A DNA stretch of 38,775 bases, from the NCBI GenBank assembly GCA_026417425.1, contig JAOADF010000123.1, positions 1 to 38,775 of the forward strand, written 5' to 3'. The translations under genes were made by a program, and so were the position numbers. Below the pieces are notes generated by a model, which worked only from the letters and a program-made list of their open reading frames with translations, was not told the origin of the DNA and searched no databases. This document shows, piece by piece, positions 1 through 8,114 of the stretch; position 1 is the first letter of the stretch; the number at the start of each line of letters is the position of its first letter. The DNA is from Dictyoglomaceae bacterium (GTDB taxonomy: Bacteria > Dictyoglomota > Dictyoglomia > Dictyoglomales > Dictyoglomaceae).

Positions 1-125
1 GATTAGGAGGAAAAACTACAGCTCTAGATGTTCATATTGAAGAGTATCCTACTCATATTGCAGGTTTGCCTTTAGCCATTAATCTTCAATGTTATGCTGT
101 AAGATTTAAGGAAATAGAGATATGA
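1..125 (+). CDS. Fumarate hydratase (class I), alpha subunit, 3' end only
   Basis: This is the last 40 codons of a reading frame that enters from the left edge and stops with TGA at 123-125. The translated tail has the [14 protein letters not shown] and [17 protein letters not shown] pattern, which is characteristic of the C-terminus of the catalytic, 4Fe-4S-binding alpha part of two-subunit class I fumarases and tartrate dehydratases. The family hydrates fumarate to malate (or the reverse) in the cytoplasm. The beta subunit starts in an ATGA overlap (122-125), so the pair is translationally coupled. A tartrate dehydratase cannot be excluded from the tail, but the linked beta subunit makes fumarase the better call. 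Confidence 0.88.
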   Translation, partial: LGGKTTALDVHIEEYPTHIAGLPLAINLQCYAVRFKEIEI

Positions 126-646
126 AAAAAATAGAATTACCGTTAAAAGAAGAGGATATTTTAAATTTAAAAGTAGGAGAATGGGTCGAATTAAATGGTC
201 CTTGCTATTCTGCAAGAGATTCTGCTCATAGAAGAATTTATGAAGCATTAGAAAAGGGTGAGAAACTTCCTATAGATTTAAAAGGAATTACTATATTTTA
301 TATGGGACCATCACCTGCACCTCCTGGAAGAATTATTGGTTCTTGTGGACCTACAACAAGTAAAAGGATGGATCCCTTTACTCCGAAGCTTCTCTCCCTT
401 GGAGTTAAAGGATTTATAGGAAAAGGGAAAAGAAATATAGAAGTAAGAGATGCTATTAAAAATTTTAAGGGTATTTATTTTGTAACTATAGGTGGAGCGG
501 GAGCGTATCTTTCAGAAAAAATTAAAAAAATAGAGTTAGTAGCTTATGAGGATTTAGGACCTGAAGCAATATATTATCTTGAACTTTTTCATTTTCCTGT
601 GATGGTAGCAATAGATTCTTATGGGAGAGATTTTTTTGATAAATGA
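122..646 (+). CDS. Fumarate hydratase (class I), beta subunit
   Basis: The 174-residue product has the length and motifs of the swivelling beta domain of class I Fe-S hydro-lyases (TtdB/FumB C-terminal type). It has [20 protein letters not shown] near residues 69-88, followed by GVKGFIGKG, and a late segment with [18 protein letters not shown]. In this family the beta domain closes over the substrate held by the 4Fe-4S cluster of the alpha subunit. Here alpha and beta are separate genes, as in many anaerobes and thermophiles, rather than one fused polypeptide. It overlaps alpha by ATGA at its start and the next gene by ATGA at its stop, so it sits inside a tightly coupled operon. The class I versus tartrate specificity is inferred. 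Confidence 0.9.
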   Translation: MKKIELPLKEEDILNLKVGEWVELNGPCYSARDSAHRRIYEALEKGEKLPIDLKGITIFYMGPSPAPPGRIIGSCGPTTSKRMDPFTPKLLSLGVKGFIGKGKRNIEVRDAIKNFKGIYFVTIGGAGAYLSEKIKKIELVAYEDLGPEAIYYLELFHFPVMVAIDSYGRDFFDK

Positions 647-1584
647 TATCAGAAAAAGTTCTTCTTAATAGAGCTATATATTATGCACCAAGGGGTGAAG
701 TAAGGTTAATTCTATTGGGAAATGTTATTTCCCATAATTTTCTTTCTCCCTTTGACAAGTTAATTGGAATAATTGGAGATAGTGGTTCGGGAAAATCTTT
801 ACTAATAAAGGGAATTTTCCCAGGGTTAAATTTAACTAATGATGATGAAGGTATTTATAGAAGACCTTTACCTTTATTAGAAGACTATGAGAGGAATTCC
901 TTTTATGAGTATATATATCATGTAGATATAAGGTTTGAAATGGCTTTTACTCCTATTTATCTTTTAGGAGAAGCAATTTTAAAGGCTTTAGAAAGGGATA
1001 AGAAAGTTGTAGTGGAACACTTTGAGATTATTTATCCCTATATAAAAAGAAATGCAGATATTTTAATTGGAATAGGTGAAGAAGTTATAATAGTTCGCCC
1101 CAATATATTTGGTCCAGAACCCCAAGAAATTGTAGAAATTGTTTTTAAATCCTTGCCTTATCGTTTGCAAGCCCATACTGCAGAAGATATAACTGGATTA
1201 GTCTTAGAAGAATATGGATATTCAAGGTTAATAGAAGCCCATAGTGATATTAAGCATGGTTTTGTTATTTCTTTAAAAGAAAAACCATTATTAGAAGTTT
1301 CCTTTATTGAGGAAGAAGTTAGAAAATATATAAGAAAAAATCTATCTGTCTCTTATTATAATCATCAACATATTAAGATTGGAGAAAAAATAATTAAATG
1401 TACAGGTCCTAGACTTCACGTAAAAAATACTGAAGAAATTAAAGAGTTTTATCTATTTCCAGAATATATATATTCTCCTTCAGAAGATTGCTACTTGTTA
1501 GTTGGTTTTGTAAGTATAGAAGAGTATAATAATATACTTAATAAATTCAATGAGAAAGGGAAAAATTATGGTAAGAGCAGATAA
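643..1584 (+). CDS. P-loop ATPase of unknown role ('alanine-tRNA synthetase second additional domain' type)
   Basis: The 313-residue cytoplasmic protein has a clear Walker A loop, GDSGSGKS, at residues 45-52. A predicted HxD-like stretch ([13 protein letters not shown]) lies around residues 107-119, and a later segment around residues 178-200 contains [15 protein letters not shown]. The overall pattern (YYAPRGE at the start, [13 protein letters not shown] after the P-loop, [15 protein letters not shown] near residue 250) resembles a family seen in anaerobic Firmicutes and annotated from memory as 'alanine-tRNA synthetase second additional domain-containing protein'. No biochemical function is known to me. 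It starts in an ATGA overlap with fumarase beta and its end overlaps rph, so it is probably co-translated with both. It is not a full synthetase: no catalytic or tRNA-recognition motifs of AlaRS are visible. Confidence 0.6.
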   Translation: MISEKVLLNRAIYYAPRGEVRLILLGNVISHNFLSPFDKLIGIIGDSGSGKSLLIKGIFPGLNLTNDDEGIYRRPLPLLEDYERNSFYEYIYHVDIRFEMAFTPIYLLGEAILKALERDKKVVVEHFEIIYPYIKRNADILIGIGEEVIIVRPNIFGPEPQEIVEIVFKSLPYRLQAHTAEDITGLVLEEYGYSRLIEAHSDIKHGFVISLKEKPLLEVSFIEEEVRKYIRKNLSVSYYNHQHIKIGEKIIKCTGPRLHVKNTEEIKEFYLFPEYIYSPSEDCYLLVGFVSIEEYNNILNKFNEKGKNYGKSR

Positions 1585-2290
1585 AAGAACAAATGAAGAT
1601 TTAAGACCCATTAAGATTATAAGAAATTATCTTAAATATCCATTAGGCTCAGTATTAATAGAAATGGGAGAAACAAAAGTTATATGCTCTGTATCAGTAG
1701 AAGACAAAGTTCCTCCCTTTTTAAAAGGAACAAATCAGGGATGGCTAACTGCAGAATATGGGATGCTTCCCGGATCAACTCCCGAAAGAAAAGTAAGGGA
1801 TATAAGCAAAGGAGTACTTAATGGAAGATCCCAAGAAATTCAAAGGCTTATAGGGAGATCTCTAAGAGCTGTTGTAGATTTGGCAAAGATTGGTGAAAGA
1901 ACCCTTTGGGTTGATGCAGATGTTATTCAGGCAGATGGAGGAACGAGAACTGCAGCAATTTCAGGAGCCTTTGTAGCCTTAGTAGATGCTTTAAATAAGT
2001 TAAAAAAAGAGGGGGTTATTAAAGAAGTCCCAATAAAGGAATTTTTAGGCGCTATTTCTGTAGGAATTGTTAATGGAGAGATGCTTTTAGATCTTATTGC
2101 TCAGGAAGATATGAGAGCAGATGTGGATTTTAATATTGTTATGACAGAAAGTTTTAAAATTGTAGAGATTCAAGGAACAGCAGAAAAAGTTCCTTTTACT
2201 ATGGAACAACTACAAAAAATGTTAAAATTAGCTCAGAAGGGAATATCTCAAATTATTGCTATCCAAAAGAAAGTTTTAGGTATAGAATGA
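1568..2290 (+). CDS. rph: Ribonuclease PH
   Basis: This is a phosphorolytic 3'-5' exoribonuclease that trims the 3' ends of tRNA precursors. It forms a hexameric ring in the cytoplasm. The product is 240 residues, normal for the family. It has the typical N-terminal R-x-D-x-R-x-N-E-D-L-R-P run, then [33 protein letters not shown], and [21 protein letters not shown], all RNase PH hallmarks. The ATG at 1568 is preferred over an in-frame ATG at 1550: it has GAAAGGG just upstream and gives the usual N-terminus, while the upstream start would add an unexplained MRKGKI. The gene overlaps the preceding ATPase by 17 nt, and rdgB begins in an ATGA overlap at its end. The rph-rdgB pairing is common in bacteria. 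Confidence 0.95.
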   Translation: MVRADKRTNEDLRPIKIIRNYLKYPLGSVLIEMGETKVICSVSVEDKVPPFLKGTNQGWLTAEYGMLPGSTPERKVRDISKGVLNGRSQEIQRLIGRSLRAVVDLAKIGERTLWVDADVIQADGGTRTAAISGAFVALVDALNKLKKEGVIKEVPIKEFLGAISVGIVNGEMLLDLIAQEDMRADVDFNIVMTESFKIVEIQGTAEKVPFTMEQLQKMLKLAQKGISQIIAIQKKVLGIE

Positions 2291-2901
2291 AAAAAATTAT
2301 TTTAGCTACATTAAATGAAAATAAAATAAAAGAAATAAAGGAAATTTTATCTGATTTAAAGGATTTTCTTGTTTCTCCACAAGAATTTTCTATATTCTCT
2401 CTTCCAGAAGAGACAGGAAAAGATTATAAAGATAATGCTTATATAAAAGCTTTATTTGTTTGTGAAAAAACAAATCTTCCTTCTATAGGTGAAGATTCAG
2501 GACTAGAAATTGAATTTTTAGGAGGAGCTCCAGGTATATATTCCGCAAGATTTGGTGGAAATATTTCCTTTTTAGAGAAAATGAAGATTATCTTAGAAAA
2601 AATGAAAAATGTCCCTTGGGAGGAAAGAACTGCTGAATTTGTTTGTACTTTAGCTATTGTTCTTCCAGAAAAGAAAAAAGAACCAATATTTATAGAAGGT
2701 AGAGTAAAAGGATATATATATTGGGAACCTAAAGGAGATAATGGATTTGGCTATGATCCCATATTTTATTATCCAGAATATAAATGTACCTTTGGAGAAT
2801 TAACTTTACAAGAGAAGAATAAAGTGAGTCATAGAACAAAGGCTTTTCTAAAAGCAAAGGTTATTTTAAAAAAAATTATAAAGGAGGATATTTTAAAATG
2901 A
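2287..2901 (+). CDS. rdgB: XTP/dITP diphosphatase (Ham1/RdgB family)
   Basis: This enzyme hydrolyses non-canonical purine nucleoside triphosphates (XTP, ITP, dITP) to monophosphates, keeping deaminated bases out of DNA and RNA. The 204-residue product begins [21 protein letters not shown], the family's substrate-binding N-terminus. It carries [22 protein letters not shown] around residues 68-89, GFGYDPIF near residue 155, and a C-terminal [10 protein letters not shown] motif. These are diagnostic positions for RdgB. It is translationally coupled on both sides: its ATG overlaps the rph stop and its TGA overlaps the ridA start. Confidence 0.96.
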   Translation: MKKIILATLNENKIKEIKEILSDLKDFLVSPQEFSIFSLPEETGKDYKDNAYIKALFVCEKTNLPSIGEDSGLEIEFLGGAPGIYSARFGGNISFLEKMKIILEKMKNVPWEERTAEFVCTLAIVLPEKKKEPIFIEGRVKGYIYWEPKGDNGFGYDPIFYYPEYKCTFGELTLQEKNKVSHRTKAFLKAKVILKKIIKEDILK

Positions 2902-3278
2902 TAAAAGAAGTTATTAATACAAATAAAGCCCCAAAGGCTATTGGTCCTTATTCTCAAGCTGTCAAAGTGGGAAATTTTATCTTTATATCAGGACAGATTC
3001 CTATAGATCCAGATACTGGAGAGGTTATAGATGGGGATATAAAGGAGCAAACGAAAAGAGTTTTAGAAAATATAAAAGGAATATTAGACAGTGTTTCCTG
3101 TTCATTAAATAATGTAGTTAAAACTACAGTATTTCTTAAAAATCTTGATGATTTTTCTGCTATGAACGAAATATATGCAACTTATTTTCCTGAAAATTTT
3201 CCTGCGAGATCAACTATTGAAGTATCAAGGCTTCCAAAGGGAGTTAGTATAGAAATTGAGGCTATTGCTATAATTTAG
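2898..3278 (+). CDS. ridA: RidA family reactive enamine/imine deaminase
   Basis: The 126-residue protein matches the YjgF/YER057c/UK114 fold. It starts with a [26 protein letters not shown] block, has [26 protein letters not shown] in the middle, and ends with [24 protein letters not shown]. The Arg in PARS and the Glu near the C-terminus are the conserved substrate-binding residues of the active RidA subgroup. The family hydrolyses reactive 2-aminoacrylate-type imines released by PLP enzymes and normally forms trimers. The gene begins in an ATGA overlap with rdgB and is preceded by AAGGAGG. Confidence 0.95.
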   Translation: MIKEVINTNKAPKAIGPYSQAVKVGNFIFISGQIPIDPDTGEVIDGDIKEQTKRVLENIKGILDSVSCSLNNVVKTTVFLKNLDDFSAMNEIYATYFPENFPARSTIEVSRLPKGVSIEIEAIAII

Positions 3279-3286
3279 AGGAAAAG

Positions 3287-3967
3287 ATGATTCCTTTAAG
3301 GGATAATATTCCTCCAAAAAGATATCCATTGGTAAATAAAACTTTAATTATTATTAACTTTATTATATTCTTTTGGGAGTTAGGCTTACCAGGAAATTAT
3401 CGAGAATATATATTTTGGAAGTATGGCTTTATTCCTCAAAGATTTTTAGAATTAGATCTTGTTTATTCAAGTATTTTTACATTAATTTCTTCTTTATTTC
3501 TTCATGGTGGTTGGGCACATATTTTAGGAAATATGCTTTTTTTATGGATTTTTGGAGATAATGTGGAAGGAAGTATGGGACATTTTAGATATATACTTTT
3601 CTATTTAAGTGCAGGTATCGTTGCTAATATTATTCAAGGATTTTTTAGCTACAATAAACTTATTCCCACAATTGGTGCCAGTGGCGCCATAGCAGGAGTT
3701 TTAGGAGCATATTTGATTTATTTTCCGGCTGCTCGAATTCTTACCTTAGTATTTTTAGGATTTTTTATAGAGTTCATATATCTTCCTGCAAGCTTTTTTT
3801 TAATTCTTTGGTTCTTAGTACAATTTTTCTCAGGAATGGCTTCTTTAGCTCTTTATGAGATAACTGGTGGGGTAGCTTGGTGGGCTCATATTGGGGGTTT
3901 TATTTTTGGAATTATTGTTGCTCCTTTTTTAAGGAAATATCGAAGGTATTACTTTTATTATTTTTAA
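3287..3967 (+). CDS. Rhomboid-family intramembrane serine protease
   Basis: This 226-residue, strongly hydrophobic membrane protein has about six predicted transmembrane segments. The catalytic features of bacterial rhomboids are visible: the HGGWAHILGNMLFLWIFG block (His78 and Asn82 in the HxxxN motif), the nucleophile Ser132 in GASGAIAG, and the general base His201 in AWWAHIGGFIFG. The family cleaves transmembrane helices or cuts near the membrane surface. The substrate is unknown here. An AGAGGAAAAG ribosome site precedes the ATG. It is followed 15 nt downstream by a second membrane-associated ClpP-fold serine protease, which suggests a shared membrane-protein quality-control role (inference). 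Confidence 0.93.
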   Translation: MIPLRDNIPPKRYPLVNKTLIIINFIIFFWELGLPGNYREYIFWKYGFIPQRFLELDLVYSSIFTLISSLFLHGGWAHILGNMLFLWIFGDNVEGSMGHFRYILFYLSAGIVANIIQGFFSYNKLIPTIGASGAIAGVLGAYLIYFPAARILTLVFLGFFIEFIYLPASFFLILWFLVQFFSGMASLALYEITGGVAWWAHIGGFIFGIIVAPFLRKYRRYYFYYF

Positions 3968-3982
3968 AGGGAGGAGATATTA

Positions 3983-4804
3983 ATGAGTTTTTGGGATATC
4001 TTTTGGATAATATTCTTAATTTCCGCAATCTCTCCTGTGATTAGGCAAAAAATTATTGAGTCAGAAAGATATAGGATTATTCAATCTTTAGAAAAAAAGA
4101 GAGGATCGCGAGTAATTACTTTAATTCATAGACAAGAAGCAATGAATTTTTTAGGAGTCCCCATTGCAAGATATATAAATATTGAAGACTCTGAAGAAGT
4201 TCTTCGTGCTATAAGACTTACCCCTGACGATATGCCCATAGATTTGGTCTTGCATACTCCTGGGGGATTAGTATTAGCTGCAGAACAAATTGCTCATGCT
4301 CTTAATCAGCATAAAGGAAAAGTTACTATTTTTATTCCTCACTATGCTATGTCCGGAGGGACCTTCATCGCTCTTGCGGCAGATGAAATTATTATGGATG
4401 AGAATGCAGTTTTAGGACCAGTAGATCCTCAAATTGGAGAGTATCCTGCTGTTTCTATTCTATCCGCTATTGAAAGAAAAGGGGTAGAAAAGGTAGATGA
4501 TAAGACATTGATTTTAGGAGATATTGCTAAAAAAGCAGTTAATCAGGTAAAAAATGCAGTTTTTGAATTATTAAAAGATAATATGCCTGAAGATAAGGCA
4601 ATGGAAATAGCAGAGACATTAGCAAGTGGTAAATGGACCCACGATTATCCCATAACCGTTGAAGAAGCACAGAAAATTGGTCTTCCTGTGAAAGTTGGAT
4701 TGCCTCCTGAAATTTATGCATTAATGAGTTTATATCCTCAGACCCATGTAGGAAGACCATCAGTTCAATATATTCCTGTTCCTTACAGAAGTAAACAATC
4801 TTGA
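3983..4804 (+). CDS. SDH-type (ClpP/SppA-fold) membrane-anchored serine protease
   Basis: The 273-residue product begins with a hydrophobic anchor (residues 4-20), followed by a ClpP/crotonase-fold domain of the 'serine dehydrogenase proteinase' family. Recognisable motifs are LVLHTPGGLVLAAEQIAHAL (residues 88-107), the nucleophile region YAMSGGTFIALAADEIIMD with Ser124 as likely nucleophile, and NAVLGPVDPQIGEYPA (141-156). These match the SppA-related Ser/Lys dyad proteases of Gram-positives and thermophiles. A GGGAGGAG ribosome site lies 8 nt before the ATG. Its stop codon lies inside the -35 box of the hrcA promoter. The substrate is not known; degradation of membrane or signal peptides is a family-level inference. 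Confidence 0.88.
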   Translation: MSFWDIFWIIFLISAISPVIRQKIIESERYRIIQSLEKKRGSRVITLIHRQEAMNFLGVPIARYINIEDSEEVLRAIRLTPDDMPIDLVLHTPGGLVLAAEQIAHALNQHKGKVTIFIPHYAMSGGTFIALAADEIIMDENAVLGPVDPQIGEYPAVSILSAIERKGVEKVDDKTLILGDIAKKAVNQVKNAVFELLKDNMPEDKAMEIAETLASGKWTHDYPITVEEAQKIGLPVKVGLPPEIYALMSLYPQTHVGRPSVQYIPVPYRSKQS

Positions 4805-4829
4805 CATAAAAAGTTTTAAATGATAATCT
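4801..4829 (+). promoter_or_regulatory. Predicted sigma-A promoter of hrcA
   Basis: A perfect TTGACA -35 hexamer at 4801-4806 overlaps the stop codon of the upstream protease gene. For the -10 there are two readings. GATAAT at 4822-4827 matches 5 of 6 but with a 15-nt spacer. TAATCT at 4824-4829 has an ideal 17-nt spacer and an upstream TG that would make it an extended -10. Either would start transcription just before the CIRCE element. The exact -10 is unresolved. Confidence 0.7.
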
Positions 4830-4837
4830 ATAAAGGT

Positions 4838-4864
4838 TTAGCAGTCCCTAATAAGGAGTGCTAA
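4838..4864 (+). promoter_or_regulatory. CIRCE operator (HrcA binding site)
   Basis: The sequence reads TTAGCAGTC, nine bases, GAGTGCTAA. This is the CIRCE inverted repeat (consensus TTAGCACTC-N9-GAGTGCTAA) with a single mismatch in the left arm (G for C at position 7). It lies just downstream of the predicted hrcA promoter and directly before the hrcA ATG at 4867, so HrcA very likely represses its own transcription. The AAGGAG ribosome site (4853-4858) falls across the spacer and right arm, so the same bases serve both the operator and translation initiation. Confidence 0.93.
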
Positions 4865-4866
4865 AG

Positions 4867-5895
4867 ATGTTAGATGAAAGAAAACAAAAGATTCTGAGAA
4901 TAACAGTTAAAGATTATATAGAATCAGCACAGCCTGTAAGTTCAAGGGTATTAGCAAAAAAATACCATTTAGGATGGAGTCCTGCCACTATTCGTAATGA
5001 GATGGCAGATTTAGAAGAAGCGGGGTATTTGATACAACCCCATACCTCTGCAGGGAGAATTCCTTCGGATAGAGGTTATAGATTTTATGTTGATTTTCTT
5101 ATGGATTTAGAACCTCCATCTCAAGAGGATGTTAAATATATAAATTATTCTTTCCTTTCCCCTTTAAATTGGGAAACTCTATTACAACAAGTAGCTGAGG
5201 TTTTATCTCAAAGAACTGCTTTTATAGGAGTAGTTCTCTTTCCCCAATTGAATTCTACTTTTCTTAAAAAAATAGAATTAGTTGAGTTAAAAGAAAATGT
5301 AATTTCTTTAATCATGACCACATCTACTGGAATAGTTAAAGAAAGAATTATTAAACTATCAACTCCACTACAAGAATCTGATCTTTCTTCTATCAAAGAA
5401 AAACTTAATACAAGCTTTTCAAATGAAGAACTCCAAAAAGTTTATTGGTTGTTATTAGAAAAAGAAATTTCTAAGGATATTCCCTTAGAAATATATCAAG
5501 GTTTAGAACAATTATTATGGGAAGTTTTAGAGAAAGAAAAAGAAGAGGGAGTATTTATAGCAGGAATTTCTCGTATATTTAGACATTTAGAATTTCAGGA
5601 TATAAATAAGGTTAAAGATTTATTGAGTGTTTTAGAAGAAGAAAAAACATTGACATCTTTATTATTCTCTACTTTTTTGAATCATGGTTTAACAATCCTA
5701 ATTGGGAATGAGATTGGGATTTCTGAGTTAAGTGATTGTAGTATTATTACTACTGTTTATTCTCTTAAAGAGAATGTTATTGGGACTCTTGGTATGATAG
5801 GACCAAAAAGAATGAAGTATGAAAGAATGTTAACCCTTGTAGAATTAATGGGTAAGGTCTTGTCAGAAAAATTGAGTGAAATTTTTGAGAAATAA
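4867..5895 (+). CDS. hrcA: Heat-inducible transcription repressor HrcA
   Basis: The 342-residue product has the HrcA layout. An N-terminal winged helix (residues 1-80) carries MLDERKQKILRITVKDYIESAQPVSS and SPATIRNEMADLEEAGYLIQPHTSAGRIPSDRGYRFYVD. A GAF-like dimerisation region follows, ending in a late VIGTLGMIGPKRMKYERMLTLVE motif. HrcA binds CIRCE and represses chaperone operons until heat stress titrates GroEL. I choose ATG 4867 over an in-frame GTG at 4858 because AAGGAG is optimally spaced and GTG would sit inside the CIRCE arm. No grpE, dnaK or dnaJ follow. The next gene is rsmE, so the repressor is detached from its usual targets here. Autoregulation through the adjacent CIRCE is strongly implied. 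Confidence 0.96.
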   Translation: MLDERKQKILRITVKDYIESAQPVSSRVLAKKYHLGWSPATIRNEMADLEEAGYLIQPHTSAGRIPSDRGYRFYVDFLMDLEPPSQEDVKYINYSFLSPLNWETLLQQVAEVLSQRTAFIGVVLFPQLNSTFLKKIELVELKENVISLIMTTSTGIVKERIIKLSTPLQESDLSSIKEKLNTSFSNEELQKVYWLLLEKEISKDIPLEIYQGLEQLLWEVLEKEKEEGVFIAGISRIFRHLEFQDINKVKDLLSVLEEEKTLTSLLFSTFLNHGLTILIGNEIGISELSDCSIITTVYSLKENVIGTLGMIGPKRMKYERMLTLVELMGKVLSEKLSEIFEK

Positions 5896-5898
5896 TTA

Positions 5899-6639
5899 AT
5901 GGTTCCTCTATTTTTTGCTGATGAATTTAAACCGCCAAGTTTTTTAATACTTAAAAAACCCGAAGAAATTTTCCATTTAATAAAAGTCTTAAGATATAAA
6001 AAGGGAGATGAATTAATTTTGAAAGTTTTAGATGGTAATTTGTATTTATCAAAAATAATTGATGTTCAAAAGAATCAGGTAGTATTTGAAATAATTTCAA
6101 AAATAGAAAGAGATCCTGAAATAAACTTTGAAATTTATTTATGTCAAAGTTTACCAAAACTTGACAAATGGGAATGGATTCTTGAAAAGGCAACAGAATT
6201 GGGAGTTAGTGGCTTTTTTCCTTTACAAACAGAAAGAAGTATTGTAAACTTAAAAAAGGAACAGTTGGAAAAAAAATATGAGAGATGGAAAAAGATTATT
6301 AAAGAAGCAGTAAAGCAGAGTGAAAGAAAGAAAGTTCCAGATTTATTTCCTATTCTAAGATTGGAGGACTGTTTAAATTTTGTAAAGGAGAAAGGTAATA
6401 TTTTGGTGGCTTGGGAAAAAGCAGAATTTAGTCTAAGAAAAGTTATTAACAATATCAATGAAAAAATATACTTATTTATAGGACCTGAGGGAAGTTTTTC
6501 GGAAGGAGAAGTTGAAAATCTAAAAAAAATGGGAGGAATTTTTTTTAATATGGGTCCAAGAATATTAAAAGTTGAGACCGCATCTATAGTTGCCCTTTCT
6601 CTGGTTTTATATGAGAAGGGAGGTTTAGGTTTAGAGTAA
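5899..6639 (+). CDS. rsmE: 16S rRNA (uracil1498-N3)-methyltransferase RsmE
   Basis: The 246-residue SPOUT-fold methyltransferase methylates N3 of U1498 in 16S rRNA using SAM. It shows the N-terminal PUA-like part with HLIKVLRYKKGDELILK, then CQSLPKLDKWEWILEKATELGV, KEAVKQSERKKVPDL, and the knot-forming SAM loop LFIGPEGSFSEGEVENLKKMG. A conserved MGPRILKVETASIVALSLVLYE C-terminus follows. It starts 3 nt after hrcA. In many Firmicutes rsmE lies downstream of dnaJ/prmA in the hrcA heat-shock cluster, so its position next to hrcA may be a remnant of that arrangement (inference). CIRCE control would extend to it by read-through. Confidence 0.95.
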   Translation: MVPLFFADEFKPPSFLILKKPEEIFHLIKVLRYKKGDELILKVLDGNLYLSKIIDVQKNQVVFEIISKIERDPEINFEIYLCQSLPKLDKWEWILEKATELGVSGFFPLQTERSIVNLKKEQLEKKYERWKKIIKEAVKQSERKKVPDLFPILRLEDCLNFVKEKGNILVAWEKAEFSLRKVINNINEKIYLFIGPEGSFSEGEVENLKKMGGIFFNMGPRILKVETASIVALSLVLYEKGGLGLE

Positions 6640-6643
6640 ATCC

Positions 6644-7897
6644 TTGGATATAAGAAGTATAAGTTTTTACACTTTTGGATGCAAGGTGAATCAATATGAA
6701 ACAGAAAAACTAAAAAGCTTAGCTCACAAAGAAGGATGGAGAGTAAAATCCTTTGGAGAGGAAACGGATTATATATTTATAAATAGTTGTGCTGTTACTC
6801 ACATAGCTGAAAGAAAGGCAAGAAGACTTATAAAAACTTTAAGAAATAGATTTCCAAATTCCAAAATAATTCTTGCAGGATGCTATCCTGAAAGACTAAA
6901 GAATTATAAATATTTTCTTGATGTAGATATTATTTTAGATAATGAGAAGAAATGGGAGTTCTTTAGGGGTAGCGAATTCTCTTTTATTCCATCCTTACCT
7001 CAAGAAAGAACTAGAGCTTTAGTAAAGATTCAAGATGGATGTAATCAGTTTTGTAATTATTGTATTGTCCCCTACTTGAGAGGAAGAGAAAGAAGTAAAC
7101 CTCAAGAATTAGTTATACAAGAAATAGAAAATCTTATAAAATTAGGATATAAAGAAATTGTTATTACTGGAATAAGATTAGGAGCCTATGGACATGATTT
7201 TAAAGATAAAGATGCCCTTTCTAAGCTTCTTAAAAAAATTATTCAATATCCTGAGATAAAAAGAATTCGTTTAAGTTCTATTGAACCTATGGATATTACT
7301 CCATCTTTAATAGAATTAGCAGGAGAAGAAAAAATGTGTAAGCATTGGCATATTCCCCTCCAAAGCGGAGATGATGAGATATTAGAGAAAATGAATAGAA
7401 GATACGATACTCTTTATTATTATGAGATAATTCAAAAGTTAAGAAAAAAGGTTCCAGATATTGCTATAGCTACTGATGTTATTGTAGGTTATCCTGAGGA
7501 AAAGGATATTAATTTCCAAAATACTATAAACTTTATTAAAAAAATAGGATTTATGAAAATACATGTATTCCCCTTCTCTCCAAGACCCGGAACCTTGGCT
7601 GAGAAATTGCCCCCTCTTCTACCTTCTGTTATCGAAAAAAGAAAAAAGATTTTAATTACTTTAAGTCAGAATTTATGGAAGAATTATGTGGAAAAGTTTT
7701 TAGGGAAGGAAATGGAAATTTTGGTAGAAGAAACTAAAAATGGATTTGCAGAGGGATTAACAGATAATTATTTAAAAGTAATTTTTCATGATACTTCTGT
7801 AAATAAAGGTGATTTTGTAAAGGTTTTATTAAAGGAGATTCATGAAGATATATTATTGGGTGAGAAAATAAGAACCTTCTCATATGTTAATACTTAA
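6644..7897 (+). CDS. mtaB: tRNA t6A37 methylthiotransferase (MtaB)
   Basis: This 417-residue radical-SAM methylthiotransferase adds a methylthio group to t6A37 of tRNAs decoding ANN codons. The N-terminal UPF0004 domain supplies cysteines C13, C49 and C80 (FGCKVNQYETE, INSCAVTH, AGCYPE) for one 4Fe-4S cluster. The radical-SAM motif CNQFCNYC (C133, C137, C140) holds the second. A TRAM-like domain closes the protein. The IVPYLRGRERS motif and KVNQYE signature favour MtaB over MiaB or RimO. The start is taken as TTG at 6644 because it gives the canonical N-terminus. No good ribosome site sits at the right distance (GGGAGG is about 20 nt upstream), so translation may depend on coupling to rsmE. 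Confidence 0.93.
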   Translation: MDIRSISFYTFGCKVNQYETEKLKSLAHKEGWRVKSFGEETDYIFINSCAVTHIAERKARRLIKTLRNRFPNSKIILAGCYPERLKNYKYFLDVDIILDNEKKWEFFRGSEFSFIPSLPQERTRALVKIQDGCNQFCNYCIVPYLRGRERSKPQELVIQEIENLIKLGYKEIVITGIRLGAYGHDFKDKDALSKLLKKIIQYPEIKRIRLSSIEPMDITPSLIELAGEEKMCKHWHIPLQSGDDEILEKMNRRYDTLYYYEIIQKLRKKVPDIAIATDVIVGYPEEKDINFQNTINFIKKIGFMKIHVFPFSPRPGTLAEKLPPLLPSVIEKRKKILITLSQNLWKNYVEKFLGKEMEILVEETKNGFAEGLTDNYLKVIFHDTSVNKGDFVKVLLKEIHEDILLGEKIRTFSYVNT

Positions 7898-7910
7898 TCT
7901 ATTTATAAGA

Positions 7911-7918
7911 AAGGAGGG
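7911..7918 (+). promoter_or_regulatory. Strong ribosome-binding site of rpsU
   Basis: AAGGAGGG is followed by a 6-nt spacer to a GTG codon at 7925. This strong site fixes the start of the short rpsU gene. Confidence 0.85.
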
Positions 7919-7924
7919 AAAGTT

Positions 7925-8095
7925 GTGACAGAGGTAAGAGTAGGGAAAGATGAAAGCTTAGATAGTGCTTTGAAGCGATTTAAGAAGAAACTTCAAGAGG
8001 ATGGAGTTTTAGCAGATATACGAAGACATGAGTATTATGAGAAACCTAGTGAAAAGAGAAATAGAAAAAGAGCTCAAGCAAAGAAGAGAAAATAG
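7925..8095 (+). CDS. rpsU: 30S ribosomal protein S21
   Basis: This 56-residue, very basic protein reads [20 protein letters not shown] at the start and ends in [12 protein letters not shown]. The V-x-V-x-x-x-E-S-x-D-x-A-L-R/K-R-F-K-K pattern, the following [17 protein letters not shown] block and the Lys/Arg tail are unmistakable bS21. The protein binds near the anti-Shine-Dalgarno region of 16S rRNA on the small subunit. Translation starts at GTG 7925 behind AAGGAGGG. Its placement between a tRNA-modifying enzyme and phoH/ybeY matches Firmicutes-like neighbourhoods (mtaB-rpsU-yqeY-phoH-ybeY), here without yqeY. Confidence 0.96.
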   Translation: MTEVRVGKDESLDSALKRFKKKLQEDGVLADIRRHEYYEKPSEKRNRKRAQAKKRK

Positions 8096-8114
8096 GGTTT
8101 AAAATAAATTAAAA

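Noticed and set aside
643..1584. Calling the P-loop protein an alanyl-tRNA synthetase
   Set aside because: No class II motifs, tRNA-recognition or editing HxxxH site are visible. Only the family's name is borrowed from AlaRS.
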